Below, piece after piece: positions 11,811 through 24,765 of a DNA stretch of 64,000 nt (position 1 is the stretch's first letter; every line of letters begins with the position of its first letter). The notes under the pieces are model-generated. The model was not told the origin of the DNA, searched no databases, and saw only the letters and a program-made list of their open reading frames with translations. Source of the stretch: Chlorops oryzae (Eukaryota; Arthropoda; Insecta; Diptera; Chloropidae); contig CM035807.1 in assembly GCA_020466095.1 (NCBI GenBank), forward strand, positions 25,829,982 through 25,893,981, written 5' to 3'. Position numbers and translations under genes: made by a program.

Positions 11811-14800
11811 TTAAAAAAATGACTACTTTGCTTTTGATAAGGGCAGGGTGAAGTTAGCTGAGCAAATTTTCATTTTAGTTCCTTAACAATGAATCTCAAT
11901 GGGCTGGTAGGTATGCAACCCGATGGTTAAGGTATTTATCCCTTCATTAAGTTATGTCAACTGGAGATGAAATATTGTAACTGTTGGAAAATTACTTCTT
12001 TATTTCGGTTTTTTAGTGGAAAAATCCTACGGTATTTTTCTTAGTAAAATTAACTTAAAATAAAATCAACACGACAGCAACGTATCTCAACATTACCTTC
12101 AGTTTTAGATTCAGTATTTCTCATATAAAGCACACACATATATACTTATTATTATCAATAAAGTTTATATATTGAAAGAAAAGTTTAACTAGACCTTTGA
12201 AACTTTATCATATTTGTCGCTGTAATGATTAGGGCTCGGATTTTGTTGACTTTTATAAATTTAAAGCATACTTTATGGAGTACACATTTTGTTCAACTCA
12301 CATAAAGTTAAGAATCAAAGCGAATTTTAACTTCAATATGAATTATTTTGAAGTAATATTATTCGCAAACTGTTAAGGAAAAATTTTTGCGCCATAAAGT
12401 ATGCTTTAAATTTTTAAAGTCAACAAAATTCGAGCCCTGGTTATGATTTTCACATGGAATACTACTCAGCTCAACTTGCGTTTTACTTGTTGACTTACGT
12501 TCTTTTAAAATAATATCACACCTGGTAGACCTTCCTTATGAAATAGTGCTTAAACCATCGCCAAATTTTTTTTGATTGACAAAAGAGAGTGTTTTTCAAA
12601 AGTTTCATTCAACAATATATACATGAATGGAAAGGACGCCTTTTCTACTTTCTACATCCTCTAAGAAAATGAAAATCAATTGATAATTACCAAAGTTACA
12701 GCCTTAAAATTGCTCATAAGTACCTACGTATAATCGGGTTTTTTGACCGTTTTTAACCCAGGTGTCGCACTGTCTTATGTATGCAAAATTCAACAAAAAT
12801 TTCTAAGAGCGTACCCTGACCCAGGTGTGCTATCTTCAAAAGTTAATTTTTCTCCTCATTACTTCAGACAAGGAATGAAGAAATTTTTCGATAGCAATGA
12901 AGGTTAAAATAGGTTTTTGTAACTGGAGACTTATACAGAATTTTCATAGTAAAGCAATATACTCTTAAATGCAGGTATAAGTGTATTCCTATTAACTCTT
13001 AGCAACAACATTAAAAGGTAGATTGCTATATTTCTATTAAAAAAATTAACAAAATTCAAAAATATTGGTTCAAGAAGTTCAGATGTCAATGATGGAATGG
13101 AAATAAATATTTTTTAAAAATGGGCCGTCAGTTCACAAATCTTTAAATGTTCCACCTCATTCTTTCATTTATTTAAAAAAAAAAAATTACGCAGGTAATT
13201 CTTCAAATCAAAAAGCACAAAGGCATAATTTCACGTCAAACTGAATCTCTTCATCGCAATCCCAAGACAATCGCCAATGCGCTCAGCATTACATCGATTT
13301 CCTCCCCGTCTCGGGCATATGCTTAACAAATTCCCGCGCATAAATTACACTCCAGCGTACGCTTGTAAAACTCATGTTCGAATGAATTAATTTGAACAAT
13401 TTCCAGCAAAGACCTCATCGAAAGGCAGAAGGCGAAGGTAGTGCAGGCTTCAAAGACCACCACATCCTCCGAGCGTTTCCGTCAGCAAATTTTCTACCCG
13501 CACGCTCCAACTCCATTTCCTTTTTGGTGAATCTTTTTTGCATTAACTTCTTTTCCGCTATCATGGCATCTTAATTCCGTTAGTATTGTATGTATAAGTT
13601 TTTCTTTCTCCTTATTTTTATTTTCATATTCTCCTCTCCGTATCCGCTTCCCTGCATTTCGCTGACTTATTTCGTTCCATTATGACTCTTGACGGTGGCA
13701 GACGAAGACTGAGCATCGTTTTCACTTGAGACGTAACGCCACACCTTGAAGAAAACGCGTCTTAGCTTCTCCTCTGAGGCAAGTTTTTCTTCCATATTTT
13801 TTTCCTCTTCTTCTGCTCTTCAGCAACATACATAACTTCACGCCAAAACCAAAACCAAAGTGGAAGTAAACTGAGCGCATTTAATTTAATTTCGAGCTTC
13901 TTGATTTCTTTTTATATTTTATTTTTCTATTTTTTTAATTTTTTTTTTTGTTGTGCTCTTCAACCAACAATTTGTATGTTTGCTTGTGCAATATCCTTGG
14001 TAGGTGGTGTCCTTTGTCAGAAACAGCATCAATTTCTCGTCGTCTATTCGAACTTACACTTCGTTGCTTGAATTAATGTGTATTTAAGACTAAACAAACG
14101 TGTCAGTGCAGCGAACGCCGGCGTCGGCATCGACGTTGGCATTGCGGCACTGGCACTGGCTTCAGGTACTTGGGAGCGGGAGAAGTCTAAGCTCAGTTAA
14201 ACAGGACTCCGATGCGGAGCAGTTGTAGAGCGTATTCGTTCGGGTAATTCATTAAGATTTTTTTTGATAGCTTTATTGGGTAGTCCAATGTAAAACGTTG
14301 ATGGCGCCTGCACGGGAAGTTGTGGACGCAATTTTTTTCTTACGTATTTGTTCCGCTGGAGTGCATGTGGCCACATTAACTTTTTACATTCCTGCAGTAG
14401 AGAAGTTGAGGTTCCTTGAAGATTCAAGAAAGGGATTTCATGTGAAGGTATGATCAGAAATCGCCACAGCACACAGTGGTATTTTGGCTGAAAAAATTCA
14501 ATTTGTTCTTATGTTTGACGAATTAGCTGAATATATGCTATTGATTACCAAATTCATTAAAATTATCTTTCCTGAATAGTCATTTTTATAACCATATTCA
14601 ATATCGATAGTCAGAAAATCTTTTTTCACTTCAACTGATTGAAATAAAATTGATATACAATAGCAAAGAGAATTTATTACCTAATAATTTATAGTTTTGA
14701 TTGCTCCTTATGATTACATTTTTATATAAAAATTTAGCTAACTTTGTTGTAGACTCAAATTTTCTCAATTTATCAAGCTATAAGGAACGAAGCTTCATAA

Positions 14801-14921
14801 AATGCAACTTAATTCCCCTTTAATGGTAATATAACAAAAGCGTTGTATACCTATCGGTTCTACACCCGTGTTCTAAATAAATTAAAAACTGAAAGTTCGA
14901 ATGTCTCCTTTTTGATATATG
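11811..14921 (+). repeat. 3.1-kb direct repeat, copy 2
   Basis: Second copy of 7443-10532, starting 4368 bp downstream. It differs by point changes, a 30-bp deletion in its inverted-repeat element (12231-12438), and many 1-3-nt insertions in its last 500 bp. The same 60-residue frame is at 13392-13574. Confidence 0.92.
12231..12438. mobile_element. Same MITE in repeat copy 2, with a 30-bp internal deletion
   Basis: Same ends as 7863-8100. The segment between the inner AACTTC blocks is missing, leaving 208 bp instead of 238. It arrived with the duplication, not by separate insertion. Confidence 0.75.
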
Positions 14922-15097
14922 GGCCGAAATTCTTTTTAATGCCTATACTTCTGTCCCTGTCAATGAAATTCAGTTTTTATGAAGGAGAAAATCAAATTAA
15001 TAACAAATTAATTTTACCAAAATATTTATTCATAACAAAGTAAAATACTCTAGTCGAATAGAAAAAAAATCAAATATTACCAAAACTCCATTTTTGT

Positions 15098-15181
15098 TAC
15101 CCGCAAATTACGGTAACATTGTTGTCTTGCCTTGTCTTGTCTTGCCAAAGAAGACAACAATGTTACTGTAATTTGCGGGTA
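15098..15181. repeat. Near-perfect hairpin, 31-bp stem
   Basis: Arms 15098-15128 and 15151-15181 are inverted copies with one mismatch (left arm starts TACCCGCAAATTACGGTAAC). The 22-nt loop is made of CTTGC and CTTGT words. It could be a very short MITE core or a foldback. There is no flanking duplication and no evidence of transcription. Confidence 0.75.
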
Positions 15182-15850
15182 TTCGGTATGCGTTTTGTCG
15201 CTGACGGTGCAAGCGTTTTTTACAAAAATCCCATATATCAATTGCGTTTAGATCTTTTAAGCTTCTATTCTCTTAAAAACACAATCAATTCTATCACTTT
15301 ACCGAACTATGGCTAAAAAGCATGGATCTATTAAGGACTCCAGTGAACTTTTTGGACTCCGACTAAAACATAGGAGTAGATCAGTGTTGACATTTTTAAA
15401 TAGACAATAATCAATATTTTAAACAAAATAGTTCTGATATCGCACCCTGGCAACTAAAGAGGCACAACTCAAAATTTTTGAATTTCCAGTTATGCTATAA
15501 ATCTTGTTCACAAGTCACCTGTCCACCTTCCGGGGAGCGATATGAGCTCAAATAAAAAGTAAAAATTATCACCCGTGCATATCGTCTTTATAAAATGAAT
15601 ATGCATTACATTCGCAAACTGATATACATAAATCGAAAATTCAACTCCTGGCCACTTAAAAAATCGGATCGTTTTATAGTGTCCTTTGGAGGCTTTTTAT
15701 TTAACTTCGATCTGCCTAGCGTATTTTTTATGTGCTCGGTTACTGAAAAAGTATTTTTATATGGGAACACAGGAAAACTTTATATAAATTTGCGTTCTAT
15801 GATGTCTGACCGAGCCTATATTTTATGAATTGTCAAAATCCTGACATCCA

Positions 15851-16120
15851 AGAAAAAATCAGACCAACAAAACCAACATACCAGAAAATCCCATAAAAAT
15901 TTTAAGCAAAATTTTACGATCGCGCATTTTTGCATAAAAAGGAAACTTTGAATTCGAAAATTTATTCTCGTCCGCAAAACCAAAGAAACTACGGCGAACA
16001 TAAAATCCTGAAATCATATTGCTTGTTGAATAAACCGAAGGTCAAAACATCCAAATATTTCACGAGCGATTTTTCTATCAATGAACTCTTATTATACATT
16101 ACGGTATTGCCATCGAAAAT
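15851..16120 (+). repeat. Dispersed repeat, copy 1
   Basis: About 270 bp matching 42962-43242 in the same orientation, with shared words AACAAAACCAACATACCAGA, GCAAAATTTTACGATCGCGC and GAGCGATTTTTCTAT. No coding content or terminal repeats identified. Confidence 0.8.
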
Positions 16121-19100
16121 AAAAATTTGCATGGCGCAAAATATTTGAAAAGATTTTCTTTCAATTTTACTTTATAAAGAAAAGCAATTTTTTTGGAGTC
16201 TCCGAGGGCAAACTGCGCCATAAAATAATCAACACTAATCTAAATGCCTTACAATCTGACATTTTTTTTTTTAAATGTAATGTTAAGATTAGAACAAAGG
16301 AAGGAGTAATAAGGCTTTCCTCCTCCTCATTCCTTCATTCACCCATTCAATTATTTCTCATAATCTACTCCTTCTCATCTAACAGCAAAATCGCTTCTTG
16401 TTTTCTTTTAGTTGGTCCACTTCATTACTCGATCATTCATTATTTTAATACCCAACTACTCAGAAAGTGTCAAATGCGCATCTCCGAATTACGAGCCATA
16501 GAATTCAATTACCTAAAAAGAGGTAAGCTTACATGCTACTTAACGTAATGCACACAAAAAGAGGCAACTACTCAATCCGAATGGCAAATAGCTGAAGTAA
16601 ACATTTCCCTCGTTCCATCATCTTTATTCGTTTGCGATTTGTAAACAGAAGCGTTCGAATGCTTGTGCTCCCCCGATTTAAGTATCTTAAAGATGCCAAT
16701 CTATCAACGTAATTGATTGCATTCGATTAGTTACAATCTACAAACTACTATCTAGAGCCTTGAAAGCTTCGAACAACAATTGAGGTAGACAAAGTGGAAA
16801 ATGCTAAGCGTTCACTTCCATCACCGCTCCGTGCTGCTCCTTACTGCTCGGCCCGGATTAATTAAATATTTGCCAAGGCTACACGAATGGGAATTTGTTT
16901 TCTTCTAATCTCGACTTCGAGAATGAATGGACGAACTCATCGTCGTTTCGCCCAATTTAAATCAATTTATTTGTATCTTAAAGATACTAATTCATCTTAT
17001 TAACAAAAGAGTTTCGAAATTAATTATCGTCATTTAAGAAATTTTAATATTTTCTCCACAATGACTAATAAAGTGATTTTGCGGCTTTGGACTGCGATAC
17101 TGTGATAGCGAGCGCAGCAATCAATCTGGCCAAATTCAAATAAATTTTGGGTCAAAACAACACGTGACATGGAGCCCACATAAACAAAATTTTAGATATG
17201 GAACGCTCGAAGCAAACTTTCTATCGTCGCCTAAAATGTAAAAAATATTCCAATGTAGACTTTATGCTCGAGAGCTCATGCGTCTGGGCGACTGTTCCAC
17301 ATACGAGATTTTTGATGTGCGGTTCTGCTTTTGTCGTCTCGCTGACAAAGGTCACATTTTACGAGCCGTAAAGAGAGGCCTGCTCCGGACAATGGTAGAA
17401 TTTTCCAGGTCACAGGTGCTTTGTCCAGTTTTAGTCTAAAGTTATGTGCATGTTCGTCCTATCTCGTTGATTTTCTGTCGGCCTGTCCGCCTGTACATTC
17501 GCCTCTGTAGCATATCTGCCAATTCGCTTGGAAAATTTATGAATTCAGCGTGTGCCGGGCATAAACGGTGCCCTTTGTTCCTTTTCAGTTTCAATAGGTA
17601 CGTTGGTCTTTTCAATTTTTCGGGGTGTTGACGTATTTCTGCTGCTGAGAGTTGGCTAAGCTGATTGGATAAAAGCACTGGTATTTGTGATTCTTTTTTG
17701 GGCAATTCTTTTGTGTCCGTGTGTGAAAGACGTTCGCCTTTCAAATTCAATGGTACCCAAGGAAGCAAAATATTTAAATCTGTTCTTATCAGGTTCGTTC
17801 AAAAAGTACTTATATCTCTCAAGGTTTCAATTTGGATTGAATGTGTTACAAAATATTTTGAAAGCTTTAAATTAGAATAAATCTCTTCATATTTTTGTTC
17901 GCTAATTAGCAAAGCCTTCGTAATACTTATGAGTCAATAAAGCCACTAGGAACTAAGTATACTTATTACAAAGTAATGAGAGTTGTCAGGTCCATTGGGA
18001 CTGCTGTCCCACTAACGCAACAGAAAATATTGAAATCCATCACCTAAAAATATGCATATAAGTATTATGAATATGTACTTTTGATAGTGAGAAATCTGTA
18101 AATTCTTGCAGGTATGGCCATATAAAGAGGTCTTGAGCAAAGCTTTGGAGAGTTTTTCGAAGTCTTATGTAGGCTTAATTTATAAAGGGTTGAATTTTTA
18201 ATCGTAAATATTTAAAAGCATATTTTAAGGTGTAAAATTGTATGTATACAATGTACAATATAAGTACAATATTTATTATTATTTTTGAATTTCTCAGGAG
18301 ATCTAAAGGCACCTATCCCATGGATTTTGGTCTTCTTAAAAAAGACTTAATAGTTTTTAAAATCTTGCTTTTGTGAAAAAAATTCTTAGAGGGGCTAGTT
18401 TTCTTCAATTTGTTTAAATCGGATGATGAATTGTAGAGTTCAGTTAAAAGCCAAAAAAGGTTTTTTTTCTGTCAAAAATTAATTGGTATAAAAAATCGCT
18501 TCATTCAAATTTCTTTTAAATCTGGTTTTGTTTTTAGAAGGCCAAAGTCCATACCCAAAATGTATTTAATCTCTTGGGAAAAAATGCTGTAAGCTAGTGT
18601 AATCATTATTTAATGCCACATTTTGTTTCTTCGCATAAAAACATAACAATGCTATATTATAGCATCCACATATTATTTTCTGTTACCCTAAATATTTATC
18701 TCTCTAACAATATTTATAAAGTTCAAAGTTCCAAAGTTCCTCTCATATAACTGGACAGGCAACACCATCAATCTTTCTGAACATTCCTCGTAATTTGCAA
18801 TATAAATTCGGTTCTTTTGCTTTTCGACCTACTCAAAAGAAGTCCTTCTAAGCCAAACCAAAAAGGATATTATTTTTATTATTCAATATTTTTACAATAA
18901 AATCATTCATGGTTAAACCTGATAAAAGTGGTCAAAAAAAGAAAACACAATAAGGATTCAAAAGCATCAAACGAATTTTATTACAATAACAAAAGCTACG
19001 CATTCACACACAAATTTAGCTTCGCGAAATCAGCTTTAAAAATCAGTTAAAGTCCACAATATTTGAACAATTTTCCATTTCACATTCATATGTACATATG

Positions 19101-19560
19101 GAGGAGCTTTTAAAATCGGGACTCCCACACGCAATGAACGTACGAGAACGAACGAACGAACGTATGTACATATGTATGTACATAAGTGCCAGCATCATCA
19201 ATCATACTCAATGCGCATCAGACTGTCTACGTCTATGGCCTTTTGTGCGCTTGATGTGTTCCTATTTTGCAGCGTCTGCTTGTCAGCTCCTAAATACCTT
19301 TGAATGAAAATGTAATTTGCTATTGAGTTATGCTGGAAAATTACGCTTTTCCGCAGCGTGGGATTTCAATTTTTTCCTTTCGTTTTATTTCGATTTTTCC
19401 CTTTTTCCCCGTTTTTCTTTCAAAATTTTTTCCTTTTTTTTCTTCTATTCAAGAAAGGTGGAAATGCTGCAAAAACTCAATTTTTCGTTTAGTGCACAAA
19501 AGTAAACGAGTCGAGTAAACAAATTAACTAAAGTGCTTTATAATATCATTTCCCCACAAA
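16121..19560. other. No recognisable gene
   Basis: Intergenic-looking DNA. A 108-codon minus-strand frame (17442-17768) overlaps two plus-strand frames and has no family motif. Small palindromes occur (GTATCTTAAAGATAC near 16975, TGCTATATTATAGCA near 18651). Confidence 0.55.
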
Positions 19561-19582
19561 CACACACACACACGCACACACA
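19561..19582. repeat. (CA)n microsatellite
   Basis: CA-dinucleotide run interrupted by CG, just upstream of the small open frame at 19607. Confidence 0.85.
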
Positions 19583-19606
19583 AAATCGCACACACCCAAT
19601 CACAGT

Positions 19607-19759
19607 ATGGAAGATCCCATTACAGATAAGGAGGATTACATTAAAACACTTCGACCCCGGATTGTGAGCGGGGCATACCAAAAAAAAAGCATGAGTCCAG
19701 GAAAAAGACTGCGCAAAAACGTTCCTCGAAAGTGTGCAAAAATTTGCAAAGCACTTTAG
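19607..19759 (+). CDS. Candidate small ORF or first coding exon, 50 codons
   Basis: ATG in the context CAGTATGG opens a 50-residue frame starting MEDPITDKEDYIKTLRPRIV and ending at TAG. The N-terminal half is rich in charged residues and looks more protein-like than most open frames in the window. A GTGAGC at 19664-19669 could be a splice donor, which would make this the first coding exon of a larger gene. The surrounding DNA (19550-20320) is richer in GC and CA than its neighbours, as fly 5' regions often are. No family was recognised and there is no downstream exon I can connect. Weak call. Confidence 0.2.
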   Translation: MEDPITDKEDYIKTLRPRIVSGAYQKKSMSPGKRLRKNVPRKCAKICKAL

Positions 19760-20799
19760 AGCTAACCGCAGCGCGCTACTTTTCGTGTGTCTGTCTCGAC
19801 TCGTTTAGTTAGTTAAACACTCAGTTACCTCCCCACCCGCTGCCACCTCATTCGCCCTGTAACATTGTACTTGAAAGTAAAAACCAGAGATCATTATAAA
19901 AAGTTTTTATCCCGATAAGTGCTGACATAGGTATGACACACAACCTTGCTCAAAACCACCTAGCATTGGATGCCCACAAACACACACACACACATCGGCG
20001 TATACATCAGGGCGCCACTAGTCCGCTCGCGTCGCCTTCAACTACCGCCGTCATGGGGTTATAACCTTAGCAAACGTGCCCAACTTCACCTCTAATTGAA
20101 ACATTAAGTTTCACGTCACGTACGCGGTGTTAGATAGCATTCAGTGCATTATACCAGCAATGGAGTTGGGCACTTTGGAGCAGACACTTCCCGTTGCTTA
20201 AAAAATACCACTTGGAGCCGCAACGAGACGTTATTATAATCATCGGGAGTGTCAGAGAATCGGAGTGTTGGGCCCGCATCTGCATGTGCGTGTGATTTCA
20301 TCAGTATTAACAGCGAAGGTTGATATGATTTCTACTTGTAAAATCCCTGCTCGGGTCGAGGGTCCTCACTAAAGCTTCGATCCTTTTCATTTTCGTTTTC
20401 ATAGCATAACAATTTTCAGCATAAAGCGATTATATTGATATTCTCATGGTTAAAACGGATGTGCTTGTGTTTTTAGGAGGATTTCGGGAATTAGTTTTTA
20501 ATTCTGATGGTAATGGATGCCATTGATTGGTAAACATGTGTAAATCTATCGTACCGTGTTTTGCCTATGCGCTTTGTTGGATGATAGAACGCAGGATATC
20601 TTATGAATATATTATGAAAAGGTGACCAAGTCACTGTAGAAGATTGAGATAAATTGATGCCCTGGGGAGTAGTTTCCGAGTGTAGGCAAAAGAAGTAGTA
20701 CATAAGTAGATCCGCGGCCAAGTGGTATGTTCAATGAGCCGTCTACAGTTCAACTTTGTCCGAATGTTAATGTAATATATTTGCTGCACGTTAATCAGA

Positions 20800-20870
20800 G
20801 GGGTACGTGGCGTAGTGGATAGTGTGTGCGATAAGCAATCCGAAGGTTCAAATCCCCGCGCAACCGAACT
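20800..20870 (+). repeat. tRNA-derived SINE-like sequence
   Basis: Has an RNA polymerase III A box (TGGCGTAGTGG, 20808-20818) and B box (GGTTCAAATCC, 20845-20855) at tRNA spacing. The 5' end does not pair with the 3' end (CGCAACC), so it is not a functional tRNA. It is read as the head of a SINE; the 3' boundary is unclear. Confidence 0.5.
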
Positions 20871-21114
20871 ATAGAATGGTCAATTTAAAAAAATGCAGAA
20901 CATTTAAAGGAAAACTGTGAGAAAACAAGTTGCCAGCAAGACTTGCCTGACTTCGCTAGTGCTGTTTCAGAGCTTCATACGCAAAATTTTCCGAAAATTC
21001 CTAAGAATTTGAAAATCTTTCTTTTTAATTTATTTTTAGTAAGGTTAATTTTAAGAACTTTATGCCTCTTTGGGTTTTAAATATTAGCTACTAGTTAAAA
21101 AAAAAAAAAAAAAA

Positions 21115-21195
21115 AATTGAATCCGCCTGAGCGGGGACTCAAGCTCTTTTGGATCATTAGGCGCCCACGCTACCCACTTAGCTGCGACAGTCCTT
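21115..21195 (-). repeat. Second tRNA-like SINE head, opposite strand
   Basis: The minus strand carries an A-box-like CAGCTAAGTGG (21174-21184) and a poorer B box GCTTGAGTCC (21135-21144). A 20-nt A-run (21097-21116 on the plus strand) follows it. It is about 250 bp from the plus-strand tRNA-like unit. Not a functional tRNA. Confidence 0.4.
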
Positions 21196-21199
21196 GGAC

Positions 21200-24100
21200 A
21201 ATAACTTACTAAGGCAAATTCACCCGATTGGCCCCGTTGTCTCTACTTCTGCACTAGTTCAAACACGAGTAGGGATTTTTCAGTGACAGCGTAAAGTTAA
21301 AATCGTCAGTGGAATACATTTTTAGGGAAATTATTAGGAGTACTTAAAGACCATACTCTGGAGTACTTCTCTCTGTTACAGGGTGGATAAAGAACTAATT
21401 CAATAACCCAAAGAGATTTATAGTGATTTTTTAAATTCCCATGTTCTTATTTATGGTACTGATGCGGTCTTTTCCCTTGGCCGAGATAGAAACTGCTTCG
21501 AACAGAATCGTTTAATCTCAACTTTCTTTTTTTATAAGACTAGTGAAACCTACCGTTGTAAAGAAGTTTCGAACGGCAAATGCTTTCAATGGTGATTGCG
21601 ACATTTTTTCCCAAAATACCTGAATCATTGTATCTTTTCCAAATAATCGTTCTGAAGCTCACACTAACAAACCTGCTGATCAAAAGGAGTAAAAGAAAAT
21701 TTCGTGCTATATTGGATCTAAATCGCATAGAAAGTTTGGCCTTGGAATCGTTGATAACGAAGTTAGTTCTCAACGTTATAAAAGTAAATGTAGGGAATTT
21801 GGTACAACTGGAAGTTTATGGTCTCACCTCAAATGGCTCGGTGGAGCCTAAGCTCCTAAAGATTCGAAGTTTGCCACAGCTTGTGAGTGGGCAACTTCAA
21901 TAATTGTGCACCAAACATAGCTGGGCAGTGCTCAAGTACCTAAAGGAAAAAGGTATAGCTTTACCTAAAAATCGATCTATTCTAGGGACCAACCTATCAC
22001 TGAGACGCTTCATGGTTATAGCATATAATTTGCATAGCTTTACGGAATCTTCAGCAATCCCAGCGGCTAAAGAAATAATGAGATTTATACCGTCCCTTAC
22101 CTAAAGGAATTGCTTCCTCCAACACATTCAGAAGTCTGAATATGAAAACAGTAAGGTCATGCAATCTGGATAGCGGAGTAGCTCAAAATGGGTGAATAAG
22201 CTGGCGGTTTTAAGTAAACGTCTGTATCTACTCAAAAGCTATGAACTAGAAAGAACAGAGATAATTACCCCAGACCTTACTATTATGATTTAAAAGTCTG
22301 ATTCTTCCCAGAGGTTAATTGATTTAATATAATTCTCAGTTGCTTTATGATTCAAGCCAAATAAGAACTTTTTGATCGAAAGCTCACGAAATTAAGCCGA
22401 TTTTTGAGTTTAAAATTGTTTTTCGAATGAAGTTTATTTTACCAAAAAATGTCACATAATTTTTCACCCCAAAAACTCGAAAACTTTCACGCTCAAATTG
22501 AACGAGAATAGAAAATTTTAATTATCTGACAAATGGTCAGTTGCTGCGACCCTCGTTGAATATCAAATAACGAAGCAATTTATGTTAATAAACTGGCAAT
22601 TTGCATAGGGAAACTTTCATGGAAAACTATCTCGACAAGCCCATCAAGCCTATCAGGTTCGAAGCTCGTTGCGCATAACGAATTTCCGTATGTAATTTCA
22701 AACTATGCGACTATCTTTCGCATACAAATTTTCTAATTAAGTACAAAAATTAACCGAAATTTCTTCACTACAAAAGTTCAAAGAAATTTTTTTCGTTTTT
22801 TGTGTTTTTAAAGAATATGCAAATGTTGTAACACGAGATGAAGTCGGACAAGAAAATTTATGGAGAACATGTTTTCAATTTATCGATTCCGACATTTAGA
22901 TAACCAAAGATAGAACGACCGACCAACGGAACCAAACTGCACGAAGGAATATATGCCTTAATTAATTTCGAAAGCCAGAATACAACGAGACATTCACGTA
23001 GGCTACTCATGCGTAATTGAAATCAGAATCAAATGCTTAAAAGTGAAAGTGTTGGTCAAAATTTATGAAGATTTCCGAACATACCACCCATTCATGTTCA
23101 AGGAGACGACATTGCGACGTTGTTAATTTGCTCGGAATAGTCCGGAATCCGGACGAAACATGACTACAAATGGCTCAGTTATTCAAGTTAAGCGAGAGAG
23201 AAAGACTCGTATTGAATATGAATGGCCAACGAAATTGTAATTGAAAACTTTCGAAACTATTCCCTTTGTAAGGAGAATAGGACACGAAGAATGAGTAGAA
23301 GAAGATGAGGATATATGACGACCCACGGCGGCCATCGTTCAGCCGCACACTATACAAGTGTCGCATGAAACTTTGCTTCGCCGCTTATCAATTGCAGAGC
23401 TTGCGTCTTGTACATCGAGGCAACTTGTCTTCGAAATTTCGAGCGCAAATGACATTAACAAACCCAAGATTTCTGCGTTTAACCACACAACAAGATGCTG
23501 TACATTTGCTCTAACTACGCTGGACCGCCGGCCCGCCCGTACGCCCGCCTTCTCGCCAATGTGTCTACATACTCCTGTATTACTAATACCGTACATATTG
23601 CCTGGCCTATCAAATCAAGTGGAACACCGCACAGCACAGCACGCACCCCGCACAAGTCGAAAAGAACTGATATGAGCGCTTTGAATCTTATCTGCAGCTT
23701 TACAAGTTTCTCCACACAAAGTATTGCAAAGATAGTTGGTTAGTTGAAAGTAGGAGCCGACTTCTGCGACGGCGACGACGGCGACGATACCTATTCGCAA
23801 GTAAAAGAGAAAGCTTAAGTTTTGTCTCCTCCTTGTTGGAAGTTTTCCAGCCACATTTGCACTTTTGCGTATAATGGACTTTTCCGGTTTTCGGTAGAAT
23901 TCGAACCTTCGAACCATCATCAAGCTTTGCGAGTAGCATCATTGCGGTGTACATGAGCACTTTAGAATTGGATGCTCCGTTCTACCGCTGCCGCACAAAG
24001 TTTTCCAATTAAGAATTTCCATTCAACGTTTAATTTTTTTTTTCTTTTCGGTTTTTATTTTTTATTTTTATGTAGGCAATTTTCGAGAATTCGGATTTGA

Positions 24101-24765
24101 AAAGTTTTCTCAAAAGCAATTTTTCTTTGAAGAGTTTCGTGCGATGGTTTGTTCAAAAATTTTATTGAGAAGCTCTCTCAACATCTGCTCGAAGGATGAG
24201 TTCGACGTGAGTGCCGGATATTCTCGGATAAATATCACACCTCTGTGTGAGAGGAATAAGCCAAAAATATTTCCTCACTTCTCTGTGATTTGAGGAAGAA
24301 TTTTTAAGAGGATACAAAAATCCTTGGGAAGAATTTCTTTGAACAGCCGATTGATAGTTTTGCCTAAATTGAGAAATTTGCTCTTGTCGTTTCGATGTGT
24401 TGACTTTGAAAATGGCGGAACCAACACTGATCAACAAATCAAATACACTTTTTCTTTATGCTTTATATTTTGCTTGAAAGTGTTAATTAAAGATTATTGG
24501 AGGCTCCGTAGGATCGTTTATTTCGCAATGATCTTATGGCAATGATCCAAAGGCCATTCAATAACCTTTTAGTTGGCAATTTAAAGAATAATAGCGGTAG
24601 AGTACTAAAATGGAGGTGAACTCCTAGGTCAGTTCAGTTAAAAATTAGTAGAATTTTTTTTATCGTTTTTTTTAAATATGAGAGTCTCAATCCGATCGGA
24701 GGATCCGGGGTCTTTGTATTAAGAAAAATCTTCCAGACCACACCAGTAGATTTTTTTTCAGAATG
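21200..24765. other. No recognisable gene
   Basis: Mixed AT-rich DNA. Frames at 21580-22104 and the overlapping set at 23305-23960 show no conserved motif; the latter arises from a GC-richer stretch with a GCGACG-type repeat (23765-23790). Confidence 0.55.

Noticed and set aside
17442..17768. 108-codon minus-strand frame as a gene
   Set aside because: Overlaps plus-strand frames and has no motif I recognise; left as unsupported.
20800..20870. Functional tRNA gene
   Set aside because: A and B boxes are present but the acceptor ends do not pair and the arms are incomplete; read as SINE.
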